From Planctomycetota bacterium (lineage in GTDB: Bacteria; Planctomycetota; UBA1135): 64,000 nucleotides of DNA. The notes under the pieces were generated by a model. The model was not told the DNA's origin and searched no databases. It saw only the letters and a list, made by a program, of their open reading frames with translations. Location: positions 124,001-188,000 of the forward strand of contig JASMMA010000001.1 of assembly GCA_030748415.1 (NCBI GenBank), written 5' to 3'. This document shows, in pieces, positions 59,429 through 64,000 of this stretch. The stretch's first letter is position 1; the number at the start of each line of letters is the position of its first letter. The position numbers were made by a program, and so were the translations under genes.

Positions 59429-59772
59429 AGGTTTTTCTTCTCCTAATCTTGGCTGGTTTCGCCACCGTCCTAACTTTGCCTCCCTCATGGCAGGGTGGTG
59501 CTCTGCTTGGTTGGACCGTTTCCTGCTTAATAGAAACAATCCTCATCTTGCGTCGTCCAAGAACCTTGGAAAAGGATTCCCCCCAATCCTCCTTCTTAGG
59601 TCTTTTGGTTCTTGGCTTTTTGGCTCGCCTCCTGTTCATTGGGCTTGGCGCCCTTCTGGCTCACCAGACGCAACTCTTCCACACAACCGCATTCTTGCTC
59701 TCCTTTTTGGCCGGCATGTTTTGTGGTGAAGCATCCTCTCTCCCTAAACTCCTTAATCGTCCCAAAACATGA
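59425..59772 (+). CDS. Small membrane protein of the atp operon
   Basis: 115 aa from a GTG overlapping the previous stop. About four hydrophobic segments (2-17, 25-42, 58-78, 83-102) with little polar sequence between them. Position between the atpI-like gene and atpB matches the second small membrane protein (AtpI/UncI-like) seen in many atp operons; similarity beyond layout is low. Its stop overlaps the atpB start (ATGA). Confidence 0.65.
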   Translation: MKVFLLLILAGFATVLTLPPSWQGGALLGWTVSCLIETILILRRPRTLEKDSPQSSFLGLLVLGFLARLLFIGLGALLAHQTQLFHTTAFLLSFLAGMFCGEASSLPKLLNRPKT

Positions 59773-60584
59773 ACCCTCTGTTCGAACTGTTCGCCAACGC
59801 CCTTCCATCGGGTGGTGATGCGGGCAATCCTTTCGAATACCTGTTTGGCCATGTTCTCCCTCACAAAGTTGGAGAGCTCTTTGGGTTCGCTGTTTGGAAC
59901 CACCAGTATTTTCAGGTAGCAGCAGTCCTTTTGGTTTTTGTCGCCTTTGCTGGCGTAAGGGGAGCGGTGCTATCTAATGGAGGGGGGCGGATTTCTCGCC
60001 TTCTAGCGGGCTGGGTCTCCTGGATTCGGGATGACATGGTTTACCCCACCTTGGGCAAGGAAACGGGCCGGAAGCTACTTCCCCTCTTCCTTTCCCTTTT
60101 CTTCTTTATTGCCTTTATGAACTTGTTTGGCTTGGTGCCCTTTGGGGCGACCGCCACGGCAAGTGTTTTTGTCTCCTCTGCACTAGCAATCTTGACCTTT
60201 TTGATGATGATTTTTGGCGGTATGCTCGTCCAAGGTCCGGTCAAGTTTTGGGTCAACCTCGTACCTCACGGGGTTCCGCTTTGGCTTTGGCCCCTCATCT
60301 TCCTTCTCGAAGTTGCCGGGCTCATCATTAAGCCATTCGCTCTCACCGTTCGTCTTACTGCGAACATGACTGGTGGACACCTCGTCCTCCTGTCCTTCAT
60401 GGGTCTTGCCTTTTACTTTGGCACAAACATGGGAATTGCCGCCGGTCTCGGTGTGACTCCTGTGAGCCTTGGCATGTCCCTTTTCGTCATGATCATTGAG
60501 GGCTTTGTGGCTCTCTTGCAGGCATACATCTTCACATTGCTGTCCATCATCTTTGTGGGTTCCTGTTTGCATCCTGATCACTAA
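59769..60584 (+). CDS. atpB: ATP synthase F0 subunit a
   Basis: 271 aa. The conserved Arg of the proton path is in 'KPFALTVRLTANMTGGHLVL' near residue 195, preceded by 'PLWLWPLIFLLEVAGLIIKP', and the last helix has 'GFVALLQAYIFTLLSIIFVG'. These are standard subunit a signatures. It forms the half-channels against the c-ring. It overlaps the previous gene by 4 nt. The C-terminal tail (SCLHPDH) is short. Confidence 0.97.
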   Translation: MNPLFELFANALPSGGDAGNPFEYLFGHVLPHKVGELFGFAVWNHQYFQVAAVLLVFVAFAGVRGAVLSNGGGRISRLLAGWVSWIRDDMVYPTLGKETGRKLLPLFLSLFFFIAFMNLFGLVPFGATATASVFVSSALAILTFLMMIFGGMLVQGPVKFWVNLVPHGVPLWLWPLIFLLEVAGLIIKPFALTVRLTANMTGGHLVLLSFMGLAFYFGTNMGIAAGLGVTPVSLGMSLFVMIIEGFVALLQAYIFTLLSIIFVGSCLHPDH

Positions 60585-60618
60585 CCTCGATTCACAAGTT
60601 CCTAAGAACAAAAGAAAG

Positions 60619-60864
60619 ATGCTCAACACCCTAGTTGAAACTGCTGGAGGCTCCTCCCTCGCAATCGCTGCCATTGGTGCCGGTCTCGCCGTGATTGGTG
60701 CCGGCCTTGGTATTGGTCGTATTGGTGGCGCTGCCAATGAAGCCATTGCTCGTCAGCCCGAAGCGGCTGGTGAAATTCGCGGCAACGCACTGATTCTGTC
60801 CGCCCTCATTGAAGGCGCGACCTTCTTTGCGATTGTTGTTGGTCTCCTTTTCGCCCTCAAGTAA
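60619..60864 (+). CDS. atpE: ATP synthase F0 subunit c
   Basis: 81 aa from ATG 60619 (AAAAGAAAG upstream). Two-helix hairpin with the loop 'EAIARQPEAA' and the ion-carrying Glu in 'LIEGATFFAIVVGL'. The residues that make a sodium site (Gln in helix 1, Ser/Thr after the Glu) are absent, so it is probably proton-driven. A strong hairpin follows the gene before atpF. Longer frames reaching back into atpB are not plausible. Confidence 0.97.
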   Translation: MLNTLVETAGGSSLAIAAIGAGLAVIGAGLGIGRIGGAANEAIARQPEAAGEIRGNALILSALIEGATFFAIVVGLLFALK

Positions 60865-60873
60865 ACCCTTGTT

Positions 60874-60928
60874 CCGGGAACTCCCCCTGTTGAAGGCATG
60901 GCTCTTCAATAGGGGAGATAACTCCCGG
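60874..60928 (+). promoter_or_regulatory. Strong intergenic stem-loop between atpE and atpF
   Basis: CTCCCCCTGTTGAAG (60881-60895) pairs with CTTCAATAGGGGAG (60903-60916) around a 7-nt loop, with an outer stem CCGGGA/TCCCGG (60874-60879 and 60923-60928). No T run follows, so it is not a classic terminator; it may stabilise the 3' end of an atpE message or tune atpF translation, since the outer stem ends about 11 nt before the atpF start. Confidence 0.65.
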
Positions 60929-60939
60929 TGGAGTGAGGC

Positions 60940-61473
60940 ATGAACATTCTCCTGACCACGATGGCCTCCGAAGGGGGCCTGAGTTCCATGTTCGATGTAG
61001 GACAAAGTTCCTTCATCTGGACGATTGTCATTTTCCTTATCTCCCTGCCTTTCATGTGGAAGGTTGTCTTTGGCCCCATTGCAAAAGCTCTGGAGGATCG
61101 CGAAGAAGCGACTCGCCAAGCTGCTCAAGTGGCAGAAGCTGCTCGAGAAGAGACGGAAACTTTGCGTGCTGAAATCGAAGCCGACTTGGCGGAAGCTCGC
61201 CGGGAAGCTCGTGAACGGGTGCGCGAAGCAGAGTCTCGTGCAGAAGCTAAAGAGAAGGAGATTCTCGCCAAAGCGCGCGACGAAGCTGAGCGGGAACGCC
61301 AGCGGAGCCGTGAAGAGATTGAAAGCGCCAAAGCTTCTGCTTTAGAAGAACTGCGAGCCACTGCCGTTGAATTGGGCGTTGGCATTGCGGAAAAGGCCAT
61401 TTCAAGAGAATTTGGAAATGAGGACCAACAGCGTCTCGTTTCTGAATTGCAACGCGATTTGTCCAAGAACTGA
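60940..61473 (+). CDS. atpF: ATP synthase F0 subunit b
   Basis: 177 aa. One membrane segment near the start ('FIWTIVIFLISLPFMWKVVF', about 25-44) with 'GPIAKALEDREEATRQAAQV' leading into a long Glu/Ala/Arg coiled coil (about 50-145), then a C-terminal helix with 'AVELGVGIAEKAISREF' typical of the delta-binding end. Only one b-type gene is present. A second ATG at 60961 could be used. Two nt separate its stop from atpH. Confidence 0.95.
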   Translation: MNILLTTMASEGGLSSMFDVGQSSFIWTIVIFLISLPFMWKVVFGPIAKALEDREEATRQAAQVAEAAREETETLRAEIEADLAEARREARERVREAESRAEAKEKEILAKARDEAERERQRSREEIESAKASALEELRATAVELGVGIAEKAISREFGNEDQQRLVSELQRDLSKN

Positions 61474-61475
61474 AA

Positions 61476-62054
61476 ATGACAACGACTGGAAGCTTTGCTG
61501 GACCTGCTGCACGCCGATACGCCCGTGCCATCTTTGAAGCCGCTCGCTCTGCTGGCGCTTTAGAGGATGTCGCTGCCGATATGGATGTGCTTGAAGGTGT
61601 CACCTCGGATTCGTCCATCTCTGAATGGATAGCTGATCCTCGGATAGACGATGCCAAGCGAAGTTCAATTCTGGAACGGGAAGTCGGTGCAAAGGCACAT
61701 TCTTTGACTCAAAACCTGCTCCAGGTTTTAGCTCGCCGTCGCCGTCATTCACTCCTTTCCGAAATCCCCGGTGCTTTCCGAGGATTCCTAGATGCCCATT
61801 CTGGGCGCGTCTGTGGTGTTGTGGAAACCCCATTACCTATGGATGATGCTGCTCTCCAAGAGCTAGAAAAAGCCTTCTCTGAAAGCACTGGCAAACAAGT
61901 TCTTTTGGAGTCTACCCAAGAACCCTCCCTCTTAGGGGGAGTCCGCGTCACCTTGGATGGGGTCCGTTATGACGGTTCCGTCCGTGGCCGCCTTGACACG
62001 ATTCAAGGCCGCCTTGCCCAGGCCGAACTCGGCCCTCGTTCGCAGAACTCATAA
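61476..62054 (+). CDS. atpH: ATP synthase F1 subunit delta
   Basis: 192 aa. '[20 protein letters not shown]' (about 11-30) and the C-terminal '[20 protein letters not shown]' with '[14 protein letters not shown]' are the family's two conserved regions. It links the b-stalk to the top of the alpha3beta3 head. It follows atpF after 2 nt and precedes atpA after 8 nt. Confidence 0.95.
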   Translation: MTTTGSFAGPAARRYARAIFEAARSAGALEDVAADMDVLEGVTSDSSISEWIADPRIDDAKRSSILEREVGAKAHSLTQNLLQVLARRRRHSLLSEIPGAFRGFLDAHSGRVCGVVETPLPMDDAALQELEKAFSESTGKQVLLESTQEPSLLGGVRVTLDGVRYDGSVRGRLDTIQGRLAQAELGPRSQNS

Positions 62055-62062
62055 AGTTAAAC

Positions 62063-63634
62063 ATGCAACTTCAACCCTCTGAAGTCACCTCCATCCTCAA
62101 AAAAGAGATTGAAGGATTCCAAGCTTCCGCCTCTACTGAGTCAGTAGGCCAAGTAATCCAGGTTGGCGATGGTGTCGCCCGCGTCTATGGACTCGATGAG
62201 TGCATGATGTCTGAGCTGCTCGAATTCCCTGGTGGCGTTCGTGGTATTGCTCTCAACCTTGAAGAAGACAATGTCGGTTGCGTGCTTTTGGGTGACGCGG
62301 CATCCGTAAAGGAAGGCGATACCGTGAAGCGAAGTGGCCGAATTATTTCGGTTCCTACTGGCCAGGCCATGGTCGGCCGCGTTGTCAACGCCTTGGGGCA
62401 AGCTCTTGACGGAAAGGGTGCCATTCAGGTTTCGGATGATGATATGCGTCCCATCGAGCAAGATGCTCCCAATGTGATTGAGCGCGAGCCTGTTTCCGAG
62501 CCCATGATGACTGGTATCAAGGCTTTGGACTCCATGATTCCTGTCGGTCGTGGCCAGCGGGAACTCATCATTGGTGACCGCCAAACTGGGAAAACTGCCC
62601 TCATTATTGATGCCATCATTAACCAGCGCAATACAGGTGGGGGAGACCCAACCAACCCAGACCAGGTGATTTGTGTTTACAACGCCGTTGGTCAGAAGCA
62701 ATCAACAGTGGTTGAAGTTCTCCGCCGCCTCGAAGAGGCTGGCGCAATGGCATACACCATCATCGTGAACGCCTCCGCATCGGAAGAGGCTTCCATGCAG
62801 TTCATTTCTCCATACTCGGCAACTGCAATGGCTGAAAGATTCCGGGATGAAGGTCGCCACGTTCTAATCGCCTACGATGACCTTACCAAGCAAGCTGCGG
62901 CATATCGCCAGGTAATGTTGCTTCTCCGCCGCCCTCCAGGGCGCGAGGCCTTCCCTGGTGACATTTTCAACCTTCACTCCCGCTTGCTGGAACGCTCTGC
63001 GAAGGTATCGGTAAAAGCCAACGAGTTGAACAAACGCTTCTCGAAAGGTGGCGGTTCCTTGACCGCCCTTCCGGTTGTTGAAACCCAAGAGGGCGATGTT
63101 TCTGCATACATCCCCACCAATGTAATTTCGATTACAGACGGGCAAATCTTCCTTGAAGGCAACCTTTTCTATGCAGGCGTTCGCCCCGCAGTGAATGTCG
63201 GCATTTCTGTATCCCGTGTAGGGTCTGCCGCTCAAACTCCCGCCATGAAGAAAGTGGCCGGTGGTTTGCGAATCAACCTTGCGCAATTCCGAGAGTTGGA
63301 AGCCTTCGCTCAGTTTGGCTCCGACCTGGATGAAGGAACCCAACAATCCTTGAATAGAGGTGCGCGATTGGTGGAGCTTTTGAAGCAAGGCCAATATGTC
63401 CCGATGAAAAACTCAGAGCAGATTGTTGGAATCTTCTGTGGTACTTCTGGTCTTGTGGATGATGTTGATTTGAAACAAGTACCTGAATTTGAGAAAGGAT
63501 TCGTTCAATACATGAACGACAACCATGCAGACATCATGGAAACTCTGGATGGCTGGAAGACCAAGTGGGATGATGACATCGCCGCAAAGGTCCAAGCCGC
63601 CGGTGAAGAATTCAAAAAATCCTTTAGCGCCTAA
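62063..63634 (+). CDS. atpA: ATP synthase F1 subunit alpha
   Basis: 523 aa. Walker A '[15 protein letters not shown]' (about 171-185), the Walker B region '[17 protein letters not shown]', '[20 protein letters not shown]', and the catalytic-interface Arg region '[15 protein letters not shown]' are all intact. It forms the non-catalytic nucleotide sites of the F1 head. atpG follows after 14 nt; atpD and atpC lie beyond the window. Confidence 0.98.
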   Translation: MQLQPSEVTSILKKEIEGFQASASTESVGQVIQVGDGVARVYGLDECMMSELLEFPGGVRGIALNLEEDNVGCVLLGDAASVKEGDTVKRSGRIISVPTGQAMVGRVVNALGQALDGKGAIQVSDDDMRPIEQDAPNVIEREPVSEPMMTGIKALDSMIPVGRGQRELIIGDRQTGKTALIIDAIINQRNTGGGDPTNPDQVICVYNAVGQKQSTVVEVLRRLEEAGAMAYTIIVNASASEEASMQFISPYSATAMAERFRDEGRHVLIAYDDLTKQAAAYRQVMLLLRRPPGREAFPGDIFNLHSRLLERSAKVSVKANELNKRFSKGGGSLTALPVVETQEGDVSAYIPTNVISITDGQIFLEGNLFYAGVRPAVNVGISVSRVGSAAQTPAMKKVAGGLRINLAQFRELEAFAQFGSDLDEGTQQSLNRGARLVELLKQGQYVPMKNSEQIVGIFCGTSGLVDDVDLKQVPEFEKGFVQYMNDNHADIMETLDGWKTKWDDDIAAKVQAAGEEFKKSFSA

Positions 63635-63648
63635 CCCAACCTCCCCAA

Positions 63649-64000
63649 GTGGCCAACCTCCGCGACCTTCGTCAACGCATCACAAGCGTCGGTAATATTC
63701 AAAAAATTACCGGCGCCATGGAAATGGTTGCGACGACCAAGCTTCGTCGTTTTCAAGACCGCGCGGTTGCTTCTAAGCCATATTCAGGTGAGATTGAAGA
63801 ACTTGTGCGCCGCCTTTCAGGTGCTGTTCAATCCAATCCTCGTCTTGCGGGGGAAGCAGCCAGCCTTTTCGCTGCCGGAAACCCATCTGCCCCGCGTGCC
63901 ATCCTTTTTATTGGCTCAGACCGCGGATTGTGCGGCGCTTACAACTCCAATGTTCAGCGATTCCTGGACGCCCAACTTGGAGACCGTAACGGGGACCATG
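63649..64000 (+). CDS. atpG: ATP synthase F1 subunit gamma, 3' end cut by window
   Basis: About 117 codons visible from a GTG start. 'ANLRDLRQRITSVGNIQKIT' followed by 'GAMEMVATTKLRRFQ' matches the N-terminal helix of subunit gamma, and 'FIGSDRGLCGAYNSNV' is the next conserved block. The GTG gives the canonical start; the next in-frame ATG at 63718 would cut the N-terminal helix. Open to the window edge. Confidence 0.93.
   Translation, partial: MANLRDLRQRITSVGNIQKITGAMEMVATTKLRRFQDRAVASKPYSGEIEELVRRLSGAVQSNPRLAGEAASLFAAGNPSAPRAILFIGSDRGLCGAYNSNVQRFLDAQLGDRNGDH

Noticed and set aside
60183-60746. 187-codon minus-strand frame across atpB and atpE
   Set aside because: Antisense to two certain genes of the ATP synthase operon.
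1-64000. Phage, IS transposase, CRISPR array, toxin-antitoxin or restriction system
   Set aside because: No integrase, transposase, regularly spaced repeats or recognisable defence protein was found; the only repeat elements are the two inverted-repeat copies and the paralogous gene segments.

Overview
The window is a gene-dense, GC-balanced (roughly 50-55% by eye) bacterial chromosome segment with short spacers, many 1-4 nt start/stop overlaps and no phage, IS transposase, CRISPR or rRNA. Gene content is a mix of housekeeping genes (polA, recJ, purD, purQ, purL, accA, ndk, the ATP synthase operon) and lineage-type secreted proteins (choice-of-anchor J, carboxypeptidase-regulatory-like, HEAT-like, PHP-domain), plus NfeD/FloA. 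This resembles Planctomycetota-type genomes, but that assignment is inference only.

Region by region: 1-3.7 kb carries two overlapping SPFH genes (the first cut by the window edge) and a membrane glycosyltransferase-like TPR protein. 3.7-10.5 kb is a minus-strand operon recJ - VTT membrane protein - polA - Kef-type antiporter. 10.5-20.5 kb is the selenium region: selA, an intervening convergent hybrid histidine kinase, then a run selD - tRNA-Sec - nfeD - nfeD-short - floA - small membrane protein - GCS2 ligase. selD has an in-frame UGA at its catalytic position and is therefore itself a selenoprotein; the matching suppressor tRNA (anticodon TCA) lies 19 nt downstream. No selB is visible.

20.5-37.4 kb is accessory and secreted: tandem PHP-domain proteins, HEAT-like proteins, a sigma-70 factor, a carboxypeptidase-regulatory-like protein, and a tandem pair of choice-of-anchor J proteins that share a homogenised internal segment. 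34.6-40.7 kb (minus) reads tRNA-Arg, an inverted-repeat element, tRNA-His, tRNA-Leu, then ThiF/MoeB-like, cysteine-desulfurase-like, MobA/MocA-like nucleotidyltransferase and a large HEAT-like protein, with overlapping frames.

40.7-51 kb holds a GIY-YIG protein, pepN, a convergent NtrC/NtrB-like pair, purD-fur, a small lipoprotein and a ChaN-like protein, then a second copy of the inverted-repeat element abutting purQ-purL. 54-57.5 kb has accA and an ECF sigma / zinc-finger anti-sigma / catalytically degenerate HtrA-PDZ operon. 57.5-64 kb has a TPR lipoprotein, ndk and the atp operon (atpI-like, small membrane protein, atpB, E, F, H, A, and the start of atpG), preceded by a recognisable sigma-70 promoter and with a strong hairpin between atpE and atpF.

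The most notable items are the Sec-containing SelD in a tRNA-Sec-carrying operon, a two-copy ~165 bp inverted-repeat element whose arms covary, a pseudo-HtrA in a sigma/anti-sigma operon, and a tRNA-linked ThiF/desulfurase/nucleotidyltransferase/HEAT operon.
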